From Kribbella albertanoniae (GTDB taxonomy: Bacteria > Actinomycetota > Actinomycetes > Propionibacteriales > Kribbellaceae), in contig NZ_SMKA01000047.1 of the NCBI RefSeq assembly GCF_004348455.1, positions 1-39,288 on the forward strand: a stretch of 39,288 nt of DNA, given 5' to 3'. Of this stretch, positions 23,898 to 34,504 are shown piece by piece. The position numbers and the translations under genes were made by a program. Position 1 is the stretch's first letter, and every line of letters begins with the position of its first letter. The notes beneath the pieces were generated by a model that was not told the origin of the DNA, searched no databases, and was given only the letters and a program-made list of their open reading frames with translations.

Positions 23898-26198
23898 TCA
23901 GACGACGGCTCCGCGGTCCGGGGCTGCGTCCCGGTCGACCTGGGCGCGCTTCGGGCGCGGCGGCGGGGCCGGGTAACGGCGTTCGAGCTCGAGCAGCAGC
24001 GGAGCGGCGGTCAGGTTCGACGAGTAGGTGCCGACCAGGATGCCGAGCAGCAGCGCGAGCGAGAAGTCACCGAGTGAGTCGCCACCCAGGACCAGCAGCG
24101 CGGACAGGATGAACAACGTCGAGATACCGGTGTTGACCGTTCGCGGCAGCACGTTGACGATCGCCGTGTCGATGACCGGGCCGAGGTTCTCGGTGGCGCG
24201 GGCACTGCGGGTCTCGCGGATCCGGTCGAAGACGACGACCGAGTCGTTCACCGTGTAGCCGATGATGGTCAGGATCGCGGCCAGGAAGATGCCGTCGACC
24301 GGTTTGCCGGTCCAGGCGAACACGCCGACCACGACCGCCACGTTCTGAATCAGCGCCAGCACCGCGCCGGCACCGAAGGTCCATCGGAAACGCGCGGCCA
24401 GGTAGGCCAGCTGGGCGAGCAAGGCGATCCCGAGCGCGATCAGGCCCTTGTTGCGCAGCTCTTCACCGAGCGACGGGCCGATGCTCTCGTTGCGGACCAG
24501 CTCGGCAGTGCCGCCGATCTGGCCGATCGCCTCGCGGACCTTCTCCGCCTCGTCGTCGGAGATCGTCCCGGTCCGCACGGTGATGTTGTCGTTGTCGGTC
24601 GCTTGCACGATGGCGGTCGGATACCCGGCCTCGCCCACCGCGGCACGCGCCTGGTCCGGCGTGATCGGCTGCGCCGTGCTGACCTCCAGCAACCGGCCAC
24701 CGGTGAACTCGATCCCAAGGTTGAGACCCCGTACGACGACGCCCGCGACCCCGAGCGCGATCACGACGACGCTGATCAGCAACCAGCGGCGACTGTGATT
24801 CATCAGGGCCGGCCGACGGGCTTCCAGCCACGTCCGCACGCGACCGTGACCGTCGATCCCGCTGAGGCCCGGACGGCGCAGGACGAACTTCCGCGAGACG
24901 AAGAACTCGGCCAGCACCCGGGTGACCACCAGCGCAGACAGCAGCGATGCGAGCACACCGATGCTCAGCGTGACACCGAAGCCCTTGACCGGACCGGCAG
25001 CCAGGACGAACAGGAGCCCGGCGGCGAGCAGCGTCGTGATGTTGGAGTCCGCGATGGCCGACAACGCGTTCCGGAAGCCGCTGCGCAGCGAACGACGCAG
25101 GCCGTCCGTCCGGCCGCTGATGTAATCCTCCCGGGCTCTCTCGAAGACCAGGACGTTCGCATCGACCGCCATTCCGATGGCGAGCACGAAACCGGCCAGG
25201 CCGGGCAGGGTCAGCGTGGCTCCGAGCACGGTGAGCGCGGCGTACGACATTGCGGCGTAACCGAGCAGGCCGAACACGGCCATCAGGCCGACCAGCCGGT
25301 ACACGAAGATGATGAAGATCGCGGTCAGCGCGAGGCCGATGATCGCGGCCTCGGCGCTGGCCCGGATCGCGTCCTTGCCGAGCGACGGGCCGACCGAGCG
25401 CTGGTCGATGATCTCGACCGGGACCGGCAGCGAGCCGCCCTCGATCAGCGCCGCCAGGTCCTTGGCCTCGGCCTCGGTGAAGGAGCCGCTGATCGTGCTC
25501 TGGCCACCGGGGATACCGGTGCCGCAGAGCTGGTTGCCGCCGTTCGGGTCGACCTGCGGGGCGCTGATCACCTCGTTGTCGAGGACGATCGCGATCATCC
25601 GCTTCGGCGTGTTCACCGGCTCACAGGCGGCCTTGCCGGTGATGTTCGCCCAGATCTTGCCGCCGTCGCCCTTGAACTTCATCTGGACGAACCAGCCCTG
25701 GCCCGGCTGGGCCGGGTCGATCATCCCGTCGGCACCGCTGACGAGCTCACCGGTCATCGCCGGCTTCGCGAGCTGCAGGACACCGGCGCCGCCCTCCGCG
25801 GGCAGCCAGATCTCGCCCTTGGCGGTCTTGGCCGGCTTCTGCTCGACCTGGTTCAGCACCTCGTGGAAGGTCAGCTGGGCGGTCTTGCCGACCACCTTCG
25901 CGGCCTCGCGCGGGTCCTGCAGACCGGGCAGCTCGACGATGATCCGGTTCTCGCCCTGGCGGGTGACGTTCGGCTCGGCCAGGCCGAGGGCGTCGACGCG
26001 CCGGTGCAGCACCTGGGTCACGTTGTCGGTGACCTCTTTGGTGACCTTCACCTCCGGCGTGTCCTTCGCCTCCAGCACGATCTGCGTACCACCCCGCAGA
26101 TCGAGGCCGAGCTCGGGTTTCGCGGTCAGGACGACGAACGTCGACAAGCCGAGGACGACGAACGCGAGCAGAGCGCGAACGATGGACGACCGGTTCAC
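23898..26198 (-). CDS. secDF: Fused protein-export membrane protein SecD-SecF
   Basis: The 766-residue protein carries SecD then SecF in one chain. The SecD half has a first membrane helix, LGLDLRGGTQIVLEAKD, a large extracytoplasmic domain (to about 265) and five helices with AGFVLAIGMAVDANVLVFER. The SecF half begins at about 480 with a helix and LNLGIEFTGGRLLEV and ends with TIIGYTVNDSVVVFDRIRE and further helices. It uses the proton gradient to assist late steps of Sec export. GTG 26198 is preceded by GGAGGATGTA; the frame extends to 26330. Most actinobacteria keep separate secD and secF beside yajC and relA, so this fused form is probably a second copy. It lies among genes for secreted proteases. 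Confidence 0.93.
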   Translation of the reverse strand: MNRSSIVRALLAFVVLGLSTFVVLTAKPELGLDLRGGTQIVLEAKDTPEVKVTKEVTDNVTQVLHRRVDALGLAEPNVTRQGENRIIVELPGLQDPREAAKVVGKTAQLTFHEVLNQVEQKPAKTAKGEIWLPAEGGAGVLQLAKPAMTGELVSGADGMIDPAQPGQGWFVQMKFKGDGGKIWANITGKAACEPVNTPKRMIAIVLDNEVISAPQVDPNGGNQLCGTGIPGGQSTISGSFTEAEAKDLAALIEGGSLPVPVEIIDQRSVGPSLGKDAIRASAEAAIIGLALTAIFIIFVYRLVGLMAVFGLLGYAAMSYAALTVLGATLTLPGLAGFVLAIGMAVDANVLVFERAREDYISGRTDGLRRSLRSGFRNALSAIADSNITTLLAAGLLFVLAAGPVKGFGVTLSIGVLASLLSALVVTRVLAEFFVSRKFVLRRPGLSGIDGHGRVRTWLEARRPALMNHSRRWLLISVVVIALGVAGVVVRGLNLGIEFTGGRLLEVSTAQPITPDQARAAVGEAGYPTAIVQATDNDNITVRTGTISDDEAEKVREAIGQIGGTAELVRNESIGPSLGEELRNKGLIALGIALLAQLAYLAARFRWTFGAGAVLALIQNVAVVVGVFAWTGKPVDGIFLAAILTIIGYTVNDSVVVFDRIRETRSARATENLGPVIDTAIVNVLPRTVNTGISTLFILSALLVLGGDSLGDFSLALLLGILVGTYSSNLTAAPLLLELERRYPAPPPRPKRAQVDRDAAPDRGAVV

Positions 26199-26343
26199 TA
26201 CATCCTCCGGAGCTGGGCACCCGCCGTACGGGTGTCGTGACAGAGAGCGGGCCAGGGCAGGCGTGGCGCACAGTGTACGGACATGAATCAAGCGCCCGCT
26301 CGCGGCAGCGCTGTGCCATGGCATCAGCACACCCCTGAACTGA

Positions 26344-26373
26344 TTGACGGGTCAGGTGAGCACGGCCTAACTT
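26344..26373 (+). promoter_or_regulatory. Candidate promoter of the subtilisin gene
   Basis: TTGACG (26344-26349) is followed after 18 bases by TAACTT (26368-26373), 88 bases ahead of the GTG start. No other promoter stands out in the 263-base divergent spacer between secDF and the protease gene. Confidence 0.5.
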
Positions 26374-26461
26374 CTGGTCCACCCCGGTCCGTAGTCGACT
26401 CCGGACCGACGGTCATCACCGCTCCGCCCCGGTGGGTGATGAGAGTTCCTGAGGAGGAACC

Positions 26462-27634
<1,173 letters not shown>

Positions 27635-27644
27635 CACCACGGGA

Positions 27645-27673
27645 GACGCCCCCGAGGACTACTCGGGGGCGTC
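27645..27673. terminator. Bidirectional terminator overlapping the response-regulator stop codon
   Basis: GACGCCCCCGAG (27645-27656) and CTCGGGGGCGTC (27662-27673) form a perfect 12-bp stem with loop GACTA. It lies 10 bases after the protease stop. The right arm encodes the last residues of the convergent response regulator, whose TAG stop falls in the loop. Confidence 0.75.
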
Positions 27674-28294
27674 GATCCCGTGTTCGATCGCGTAGCGGAC
27701 CAGCTCAGCCCGGTTGTGAAGCTGCAGCTTCCGCAGCGTGTTCTGCACGTGGTTCTCCACCGTGCGATGTGACAGCACCAGACGGGTCGCGATCTGGCGG
27801 GCAGTCAGCCCGCGTGCGACCAGCCGGAGCACCTCGGTCTCCCGCTCAGTCAGCTGCGGTACTTCGGGACCAGCCCCGAGCCGCCGGTACTCCCCCAGCA
27901 ACAGTCCGGCCAGGCCGGCGCTGAAAACCGCGTCCCCCTCGGCAGTACGCCGTACTGCGTCGTCGAACTCGTCCAGTGATGCCGACTTCACCAGGTAGCC
28001 CGACGCACCGTTCTTCACCGCAGCCAGTACGTCGTCCTGTTCCGCACTGGCCGACAGGACGAGCACACGGGTATCGGGGAGGGCCGCGGTGATCTCCCGC
28101 GTCGCGTCGACCCCGGAACCGTCGCCCAGCTGCAGGTCCATCACCACGACATCCGGTCGGGTCGCCAGCGCGATCTTGACCGCACTCGCAACGTCCTGCG
28201 CGGTCGCACAGACGTCGTACCCGCGACTCCCGAGGTCACGCGCCACACCTTCACGCCACATCGGGTGGTCGTCGACGATCATGACTCTGGTCAT
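27659..28294 (-). CDS. NarL/LuxR-family response regulator
   Basis: The 211-residue protein has a receiver domain (1-120) with D8/D9, phospho-acceptor D53 in VVVMDLQLGDGSGVD, and K103 in GYLVKSAS. The LuxR DNA-binding domain (about 145-205) contains LTERETEVLRLVARGLTARQ and LSHRTVENHVQNTLRKL. ATG 28294 overlaps the kinase stop codon (ATGA) and AAGGTG lies upstream, so kinase and regulator are translationally coupled. It should be phosphorylated by the adjacent kinase. Targets are unknown; neighbouring protease genes are candidates by position only. Confidence 0.95.
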   Translation of the reverse strand: MTRVMIVDDHPMWREGVARDLGSRGYDVCATAQDVASAVKIALATRPDVVVMDLQLGDGSGVDATREITAALPDTRVLVLSASAEQDDVLAAVKNGASGYLVKSASLDEFDDAVRRTAEGDAVFSAGLAGLLLGEYRRLGAGPEVPQLTERETEVLRLVARGLTARQIATRLVLSHRTVENHVQNTLRKLQLHNRAELVRYAIEHGIDAPE

Positions 28295-29418
28295 CGGTTC
28301 ACCTTGAGCTCCCACTCGGTTCCTTCGCCTGGTGCGGTACGGACGGTGGCGGTGCCACCGAGGTCGGTGATGCGGCCGCGGATCGACTGGCTCACTCCGA
28401 GGCGGCCGTCGACTCGGGCCTGTTCCAGCTGGGCGGGCGTCGTACCGGCTCCATCGTCGCGGATCGACACCAGTACGGCGTCGTCGAGGTCCTCGACCAC
28501 CACCCAGGTGCGGGCGTCGCCGCCGGCGTGCTTGTCGACGTTGCTGAGCGCCTCTTTGACCGCGGCGACCAGCTCACCGGCTGCAGCCGCCGTTAGTAGG
28601 ACGGGTCCCGCCGGCACCACCACATCGATCCTGGTGGTAGCCAACGACAACAACTGGCTGCACAGGTCAGTCTGGTCGCCGCCTGCTGTCACTGGGCGGG
28701 CAGACATCAGTGTGCGCAGAGCAACCTCCTGCTCGGCCGCCATCTGGGCCAGCTCGACAGCCTCTCCCCCAATGGCGTGGCCGCGGCGCTGCACCTGAGC
28801 CAGCACCTGCAGGACACCGTCGTGAATAGACCGGCTGAGTCGCAGCCGCTCGGCAGTCGCGCTCTCCGTGGCGATGGCCTCCCGCAGCCGGTCCCCAGCA
28901 CGCCTCATCGTGGAGGCGGCGTACCCGACGACCAGTCCGGCGACGAGCAGCAGCTGCACGTTGCTGAGCACCTTTGACGCGTTGTCGACGCCCCGGAGCG
29001 ACAGCAACGCCAGACTGATGGTGGCGGCGCCCAGTAGACCACCGTCGCGGCCCCGTGAGATCGCAAGTGCCAGCACCGGTCCGGCAGCCCAGACCGAGGT
29101 CAGCACCGACGCACCGCCCCTGATGTCGATGAGCGGCTGCGCGAACAGCGTGGCGTACATGCAGCCCGCGGTGACGACCAGGTCTGCGAAGGCGAGCCGG
29201 GTCTTCCGCCGTCCCCAGCGCCTGCTGTAGCCGAACGACGAGATCAGCGTCCAGACCGCCATGATGGCCATCTGCAGTACGGCGCCCGACGGCCGGGCAA
29301 TCCCCTCCCAGCGGGTCCAGACGCCGAAACAGGCGAACCCGAAGGTGATCACCCGGAACACGACCAGAGCACGCCACAACGGCTGCAAGAGGTCTACCGG
29401 ATCGCGCTCCACCGCCAC
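28291..29418 (-). CDS. Membrane sensor histidine kinase (MacS-like, NarL-system type)
   Basis: The 375-residue kinase has an N-terminal membrane region of about five to six helices (18-36, 48-64, 75-93, 104-120, 126-142, 153-170), then a HisKA_3-type dimerisation helix with phospho-acceptor H199 in LRLSRSIHDGVLQVLAQV, and an ATPase domain with the N box VKEALSNVDKHAGGDA (about 287-302), the G box SIRDDGAG and a final GEGTEWELKV. The membrane sensor resembles the DUF5931/MacS group of actinobacteria. GTG is the start, with no clear ribosome site. Signal unknown; the absence of a large outer domain suggests sensing within the membrane. It is divergent from the M6 protease gene across 222 bases. 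Confidence 0.92.
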   Translation of the reverse strand: MAVERDPVDLLQPLWRALVVFRVITFGFACFGVWTRWEGIARPSGAVLQMAIMAVWTLISSFGYSRRWGRRKTRLAFADLVVTAGCMYATLFAQPLIDIRGGASVLTSVWAAGPVLALAISRGRDGGLLGAATISLALLSLRGVDNASKVLSNVQLLLVAGLVVGYAASTMRRAGDRLREAIATESATAERLRLSRSIHDGVLQVLAQVQRRGHAIGGEAVELAQMAAEQEVALRTLMSARPVTAGGDQTDLCSQLLSLATTRIDVVVPAGPVLLTAAAAGELVAAVKEALSNVDKHAGGDARTWVVVEDLDDAVLVSIRDDGAGTTPAQLEQARVDGRLGVSQSIRGRITDLGGTATVRTAPGEGTEWELKVNR

Positions 29419-29640
29419 AGTCTGTCAACACTCCGGCCCGCTGCGACCGAGACGTCGTACTCGGCCGGTTGAGTAATACCACTCATGGTGCAGGTTTCCC
29501 CGTGGGTTTACCGGTTTTTTCCGCCATCTGCTTCCGGAGCCCCGCGCCTGCCCCGTACTCTCGCGCAGAACACGCTCGGGGGAGCTACGAACACGCCGCG
29601 TCACAGCCGCGGCCGAGTCGACAATGCATGGAGGGGAATC

Positions 29641-32010
29641 GTGCGCAAGCTACCCGCTGGGCTGTTCAGCCTGGCCCTGGCGGCAACCGCCGGGATCGGA
29701 TGGGCGCAGGCCGGCAATGCCGCCTCACCGTCCACCGACACTTCGGGACCGGTCGCCAGTGAGATCGCACCCGAGCCGGACGAGATGCCGAACCCGCGCG
29801 AGGAGAAGCGCCGAGACCTGCGGCAGGAGGCACTGACCAAGGTTCTGAGCGGCAAGGCGAAGCCGGAGCTGCGCAACGGCAGCAAGGTCGTCAAGCTCGG
29901 CACCAAGGCCGCCGGCGCCAAGGGCATCAAGAACAAGGCCGGAACGGTCGACCAGTACGTCGAGCTGAGCCGCGAGAAGAGCGACAAGATCTTCGTCGTC
30001 CTCGCCGAGTTCGGCAACGAGCGGCACCCGAACTACCCCGACGTCGACACCTCGCCGAACTTCCCCGGCCCGACGACCTGGGACGGGCCGCTGCACAACG
30101 CGATCCCGGAGCCGGACCGCTCGGTCGACAACAGCACCGTCTGGCGGTCGGACTACAGCAAGCAGTACTTCCAGGACCTGTACTTCGGCAACGGCAACTC
30201 GGTCAAGAAGTACTACGAGAAGCAGTCGTCCGGCCGGTACACCGTCGACGGCACCGTCACCGACTGGGTCAAGGTCAAGTACAACGAGGCCCGCTACGGC
30301 CGGTCCAACGGCGCGCCGTGCGCCGCGAACAACTGCAACAACGTCTGGGCGCTGATCGCGGACTCGGTCAACCAGTGGGTCGCCGACCAGAAGGCCAAGG
30401 GCCGCACCACCGAGCAGATCAAGGCCGACCTGAAGTCGTTCGACGTCTGGGACCGCTACGACTTCGACGGTGACGGCAACTTCAACGAGCCCGACGGCTA
30501 CATCGACCACTTCCAGATCGTGCACGCCGGCGGCGACCAGGCCGACGGTGACCCGTGGCAGGGCGAGGACGCCGTGTGGTCGCACCGCTGGTCGGTGCAG
30601 TACCCCGGCGGCCCGGCGACCAACCCGGCCGGCGGATCGCAGATCGGTGACACCGGCCTGTGGGTCTCCGACTACACCATCCAGCCGGAGAACGGCGGGC
30701 TCAGCGTCTTCGCGCACGAGTTCGGCCACGACCTCGGTCTGCCGGACCACTACGACACGTCCGGCCCGGCGATCGAGAACAGCGTCAACTGGTGGACGAT
30801 CATGGCGCAGAGCCGGGTCAGCAAGGCCACCGACGGCGGCATCGGCGAGCAGGCGGCCGACTTCGGCGCCTGGGACAAGCTGCAGCTGGGCTGGCTCGAC
30901 TACGAGATCGTGGCGGCCGGTCAGAACCGCACGCTCGAGCTCGGACCGCACGAGTACAACTCCAAGAAGGCCCAAGGCCTGGTCGTGACGCTGCCGAAGA
31001 AGTCGGTGACCCACGATCTGGTGGCTCCGGCCGCCGGCACGAAGTCGTGGTGGAGTGGTCAGGGCAACCAGTTCACGCACACCATGAACCGCCAGGTCAC
31101 GCTGCCTGCCGGTGCCGCCGCGAGCCTCACCTTCCAGGCCAACTGGGCGATCGAGGACTGTGGCAACGTCGCGTGTGACTACGCCTACGTCGAGGTGAAC
31201 GACGGCACCGGCTACAAGCCGATCGCCGGCAGCATCACCAACGCGGCCGAGGGCAACGGCATCGACGGCACGAGCACCGGCTGGGTCCCGGCCACCTTCG
31301 ACCTGTCGGCGTACGCCGGTAAGACGGTCGGCCTGCAGTTCCGCTACACGACGGACCCGGCGGCGGTCGAGCTGGGCTTCTTCGCCGACGAGATCAAGGT
31401 GACCTCGGGCGCCACCACGGTGTTCGGTTCCGGTGCCGAGACCACGCCGGACGGCTGGTCGCTCAACGGGTTCAGCACGGTAGGAGCGTCGTACACGAGT
31501 CAGCACGACAACTACTACCTCGCGTCGCACATCAACTACGTCGGCTACGACCAGCACCTGAAGACCGGCCCGTACAACTTCGGCTTCGCGAACACGGCGC
31601 CGGACAAGGTCGAGCACTTCCCGTACCAGGACGGTCTGCTGCTCTGGTACTGGGACACCTCGCAGGGCGACAACAACACCAACGTGCACCCCGGTGAGGG
31701 TCTGGTGCTGCCGATCGACAGCCACCCGGTCCCGATCAACCGCCTCGACGGCCAGCTCTGGCGGCCGCGGGTCGGCGGGTACGACGCTCCGTTCGGTCTG
31801 GAGAAGGCCGACTCCTTCTCCCTGCACCTCAACGGCAACTCCAACTACATCCGCGGTCAGGACGGCGTCCGGACGTTCAACGACTCCAAGCCGTACTGGT
31901 TCGCCGAGCAGCCGATGGCGGGTGTGAAGGTGCCGAACAACGGCGTCAACATCAAGGTCGTCTCGCGCACCGGCACGACCATCAAGGTCGAGGTCTCCAA
32001 GCGCAAGTAG
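29641..32010 (+). CDS. Secreted M6-family metalloprotease (immune inhibitor A type)
   Basis: The 789-residue preproprotein opens MRKLPAGLFSLALAATAGIG with a signal peptide ending near AQAGNA-AS, then a charged propeptide (about 30-110). The M6 catalytic domain contains FAHEFGHDLGLPDHYD, giving zinc ligands H359, H363 and D369 and catalytic E360, with the met-turn NWWTIMAQSR after it. The C-terminal half has a beta-sandwich (about 455-610, TLPAGAAASLTFQANWAIED) as in immune inhibitor A proteins. The enzyme degrades extracellular proteins. GGAGGGG precedes GTG 29641; an in-frame ATG at 29485 is less likely. A strong terminator follows. Export could draw on the nearby SecDF. Confidence 0.95.
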   Translation: MRKLPAGLFSLALAATAGIGWAQAGNAASPSTDTSGPVASEIAPEPDEMPNPREEKRRDLRQEALTKVLSGKAKPELRNGSKVVKLGTKAAGAKGIKNKAGTVDQYVELSREKSDKIFVVLAEFGNERHPNYPDVDTSPNFPGPTTWDGPLHNAIPEPDRSVDNSTVWRSDYSKQYFQDLYFGNGNSVKKYYEKQSSGRYTVDGTVTDWVKVKYNEARYGRSNGAPCAANNCNNVWALIADSVNQWVADQKAKGRTTEQIKADLKSFDVWDRYDFDGDGNFNEPDGYIDHFQIVHAGGDQADGDPWQGEDAVWSHRWSVQYPGGPATNPAGGSQIGDTGLWVSDYTIQPENGGLSVFAHEFGHDLGLPDHYDTSGPAIENSVNWWTIMAQSRVSKATDGGIGEQAADFGAWDKLQLGWLDYEIVAAGQNRTLELGPHEYNSKKAQGLVVTLPKKSVTHDLVAPAAGTKSWWSGQGNQFTHTMNRQVTLPAGAAASLTFQANWAIEDCGNVACDYAYVEVNDGTGYKPIAGSITNAAEGNGIDGTSTGWVPATFDLSAYAGKTVGLQFRYTTDPAAVELGFFADEIKVTSGATTVFGSGAETTPDGWSLNGFSTVGASYTSQHDNYYLASHINYVGYDQHLKTGPYNFGFANTAPDKVEHFPYQDGLLLWYWDTSQGDNNTNVHPGEGLVLPIDSHPVPINRLDGQLWRPRVGGYDAPFGLEKADSFSLHLNGNSNYIRGQDGVRTFNDSKPYWFAEQPMAGVKVPNNGVNIKVVSRTGTTIKVEVSKRK

Positions 32011-32030
32011 CTACCTGACGCTTCAAACGG

Positions 32031-32061
32031 AACAACCCCCGCCTGATCGGCGGGGGTTGTT
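32031..32061. terminator. Strong bidirectional terminator
   Basis: AACAACCCCCGCC (32031-32043) and GGCGGGGGTTGTT (32049-32061) form a perfect 13-bp stem with a 5-nt loop, followed by TT and preceded by AA. It lies between the convergent M6 protease and hflX genes and is the clearest intrinsic terminator in the window. Confidence 0.9.
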
Positions 32062-32073
32062 TCTTGTGGAACG

Positions 32074-33564
32074 TCAGGCGACCGCGTACGGCGTCAGGTC
32101 GCCGGCCAGGGCCGGGTGGACCCGTGCGAGCACGCGGGTGCCGTCGGCGGTGTGCTCGAGCTGCTCGACGGAACCTTCCGAGTGGATCCGGGAGACCAGG
32201 TCCCCGCGGTCGTAGGGCAGCAGCAAGTCGAGCGAGATGAGCGGCTGCGGAAGAGCGCCCTCGAGGAGCTCGCGGAGCTTGTCGATGCCTTCGCCGGTGC
32301 GGGCGGAGACGACGATGGCGCGCGGCTCGCGGGCCAGGATCGGGGCCAGCGCCAACGGGTCGGCGGCGTCGGCCTTGTTGATCACGATGATCTCGGGGAC
32401 GTCGAGGGCGTTGATCTCGCCCAGGACCTCACGGACCGCGTGGATCTGCGACAGCGGATCCGGGTGCGAACCGTCGACCACGTGCAGCAGCAGGTCGGCG
32501 TCCGCGACCTCCTCCAGCGTCGAGCGGAACGCCTCGACGATGTCGTGCGGCAGGTGCCGGACGAAACCGACCGTGTCGGTCAGGGTGTAGACGCGGCCGT
32601 CGGCCGTCGTGGTCCGCCGGGTGGTCGGGTCCAGGGTCGCGAACAGCGCGTCCTCGACCAGTACGCCGGCGCCCGTGATCCGGTTGAGCAGCGAGGACTT
32701 GCCGGCGTTCGTGTACCCCGCGATCGCGACCGACGGGATCAGGTGCCGGCGCCGCTCCTGGCGCATGGTGGAGCGGGTGCCCTTCATCTCCTTCAGCATC
32801 CGGCGCAGCTTGGAGATCTTGGTGTTGATCCGGCGCCGGTCGGTCTCGATCTTGGTTTCACCAGGACCACGGCCACCGATACCGCCACCGGCCGCACCGA
32901 CGCGTCCACCGGCCTGGCGGGACAGGTTGCCACCCCAACCACGCAGGCGCTGCTTCATGTACTGCAGCTGGGCCAGCTCGACCTGGGCCTTGCCTTCCTT
33001 GCTCTTCGCATGCTGCGCGAAGATGTCCAGGATCAGCGCGGTCCGGTCGACCACCTTGACCTTGAGCCGGTCCTCCAGGTTACGCAGCTGCGCAGGGGCC
33101 AGCTCGCCGTCGGCGATCACCGTGTCCGCACCGGAGGAAGCAACCAGGTCACGCAGGTCGGCCACCTTGCCGGAACCGATGAAGGTCGCCGGGTCCGGCT
33201 TCTTGCGGCGCTGGATGACTCCGTCCAGCACCTCCGAACCGGCCGTCTCGGCGAGCAGCTTCAGCTCGGCCAGCGAGTTCTCTGCGTCCTCGGCGCTGCC
33301 TTCGGTCCAGACGCCGACCAGCAGCACCCGCTCCAGCAGCAGCTTGCGGTACTCGACCTCGCTGATATCGGTCAGCTCGGTCGACATCCCGACCACGCGG
33401 CGCAACGCCTGGCGTTCCTCGAGCTCCAGGCCCTCGGTGGTGCCTTCGCGGTCGGTCTCGTCGTAGTCGTCGTGACCCGTCAACGAAGCGCCGGAGTCAT
33501 CGCCCTGCAGCAGGTCGGTTTCGACGTCGGAGGTCTCTTCGTAAAAGTTCGATTGGGTCGTCAT
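32074..33564 (-). CDS. hflX: Ribosome-associated GTPase HflX
   Basis: The 496-residue protein has the HflX N-terminal domain (about 65-205, RVLLVGVWTEG and PATFIGSGKVADLRDLV), the glycine-rich linker RVGAAGGGIGGRGPGETKIE and a G domain: G1 GYTNAGKS (283-290), G3 DTVGF, G4 NKAD and G5 SARTG. HflX splits stalled 70S ribosomes. The acidic extension of about 55 residues at the N-terminus is common in actinobacteria. ATG 33564 follows GGAAGG; the frame is open to 33615. It lies 60 bases downstream of dapF but has its own promoter in the gap. Confidence 0.95.
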   Translation of the reverse strand: MTTQSNFYEETSDVETDLLQGDDSGASLTGHDDYDETDREGTTEGLELEERQALRRVVGMSTELTDISEVEYRKLLLERVLLVGVWTEGSAEDAENSLAELKLLAETAGSEVLDGVIQRRKKPDPATFIGSGKVADLRDLVASSGADTVIADGELAPAQLRNLEDRLKVKVVDRTALILDIFAQHAKSKEGKAQVELAQLQYMKQRLRGWGGNLSRQAGGRVGAAGGGIGGRGPGETKIETDRRRINTKISKLRRMLKEMKGTRSTMRQERRRHLIPSVAIAGYTNAGKSSLLNRITGAGVLVEDALFATLDPTTRRTTTADGRVYTLTDTVGFVRHLPHDIVEAFRSTLEEVADADLLLHVVDGSHPDPLSQIHAVREVLGEINALDVPEIIVINKADAADPLALAPILAREPRAIVVSARTGEGIDKLRELLEGALPQPLISLDLLLPYDRGDLVSRIHSEGSVEQLEHTADGTRVLARVHPALAGDLTPYAVA

Positions 33565-33591
33565 ATACCTTCCATGGTGGCACGGGCCCCT

Positions 33592-33620
33592 AGTACAGGC
33601 GACCCGATTAACCACGTCAA
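33592..33620 (-). promoter_or_regulatory. Candidate hflX promoter
   Basis: TTGACG (33615-33620, minus strand) is followed after 17 bases by TGTACT (33592-33597). The start point would fall about 20 bases ahead of the hflX ribosome site and start codon, inside the 60-base dapF-hflX gap. Confidence 0.55.
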
Positions 33621-33624
33621 CGCC

Positions 33625-34488
33625 TCAACCGTTGCCTGAATTCCCCTTCAGCCAGGCGCGGTCGAAGTCCCCACGAGCGTGCAGGACGGCCGGTCCGGTC
33701 AGTTCCAGGTGGTTGTCTTCACGCCAGGTGACCGTCACCTCACCGCCTGGTACGCCGACGCGGTACGTGACGGGCAGCGTCTGCCGGGCCGCTTTGGCTG
33801 CGGCCACAGTCACCGCACAGGTCCCCGTGCCGCAGGAACGGGTCTCCCCCGAACCACGCTCGTGGACGCGCATGTCCACGTCGTACGGACCACGCCGTAC
33901 GACGAACTCCAGGTTCACGCCGTGCGGGAACGCCTCCTGCGGGGACCAGCTCGGCTGGTCGCACAGGTTGCCTGGCTCGCTCAGATCGTCGATGAAGGCC
34001 ACTGCGTGCGGATTGCCCATGTCGACGTGCAGAGCGGGCCACTGGTGACCGTTGGCGGTGACAACGACTCCGGCGGGTCCGGGCAGAGCGGGCTCGCCCA
34101 TGTCGACAGTGAGCGTGCCGTCGTCGTTCTGGACGACCTCTTTGACCCCTGCGCGCGTGCCGACGCGGACTGGCTTGTCATCGATCAGACCGGCGTCTGC
34201 GAGGTACCGGACGAACACCCGGACGCCGTTGCCACACATCTCGGCAATGGACCCGTCCGCGTTGCGGTAGTCCATGAACCAGTCGCCGCCGTCTTCGACG
34301 TACGTCTGACTGCTGCCTGCGAGCACCCGCAGTACGCCGTCCGCCCCGAGGCCGGCGTGGCGGTCGCAGAGGAACTGCACCAGCGTCGCGTCCAGGTCCC
34401 CGTGGACCGTGCCGTCGGGGTCAGGGAGGATCACGAAGTCGTTCTCCGTGCCATGGCCTTTCAGCCACGGGAATGTGGTGCTGCTCAT
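33625..34488 (-). CDS. dapF: Diaminopimelate epimerase
   Basis: The 287-residue enzyme interconverts LL- and meso-diaminopimelate in lysine and peptidoglycan synthesis without cofactor. The two catalytic cysteines are in the expected motifs: C85 in IAEMCGNGVRVFVRY and C219 in ETRSCGTGTCAVT. The N-terminal WLKGHGTENDFVILPDP and the repeated pseudo-dimer fold match the family, and length is normal. ATG 34488 is only six bases from a TACGAT -10 element with no ribosome site, so the mRNA is probably leaderless. hflX follows on the same strand. Confidence 0.96.
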   Translation of the reverse strand: MSSTTFPWLKGHGTENDFVILPDPDGTVHGDLDATLVQFLCDRHAGLGADGVLRVLAGSSQTYVEDGGDWFMDYRNADGSIAEMCGNGVRVFVRYLADAGLIDDKPVRVGTRAGVKEVVQNDDGTLTVDMGEPALPGPAGVVVTANGHQWPALHVDMGNPHAVAFIDDLSEPGNLCDQPSWSPQEAFPHGVNLEFVVRRGPYDVDMRVHERGSGETRSCGTGTCAVTVAAAKAARQTLPVTYRVGVPGGEVTVTWREDNHLELTGPAVLHARGDFDRAWLKGNSGNG

Positions 34489-34494
34489 GGGTAG

Positions 34495-34504
34495 ATCGTA
34501 CGGT
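34495..34504. promoter_or_regulatory. Back-to-back overlapping -10 elements for two leaderless genes
   Basis: Only 24 bases separate the divergent starts of dapF and the small gene at 34513. On the minus strand TACGAT (34495-34500) ends six bases before the dapF ATG. On the plus strand TACGGT (34499-34504) ends eight bases before the other ATG. Both distances fit leaderless initiation. The -35 regions would lie in the opposite gene and are not conserved. Confidence 0.45.

Noticed and set aside
29725-31827. Long minus-strand open frame of about 700 codons opposite the M6 protease gene
   Set aside because: Same GC-bias shadow; the plus strand carries a complete metalloprotease with catalytic motifs.
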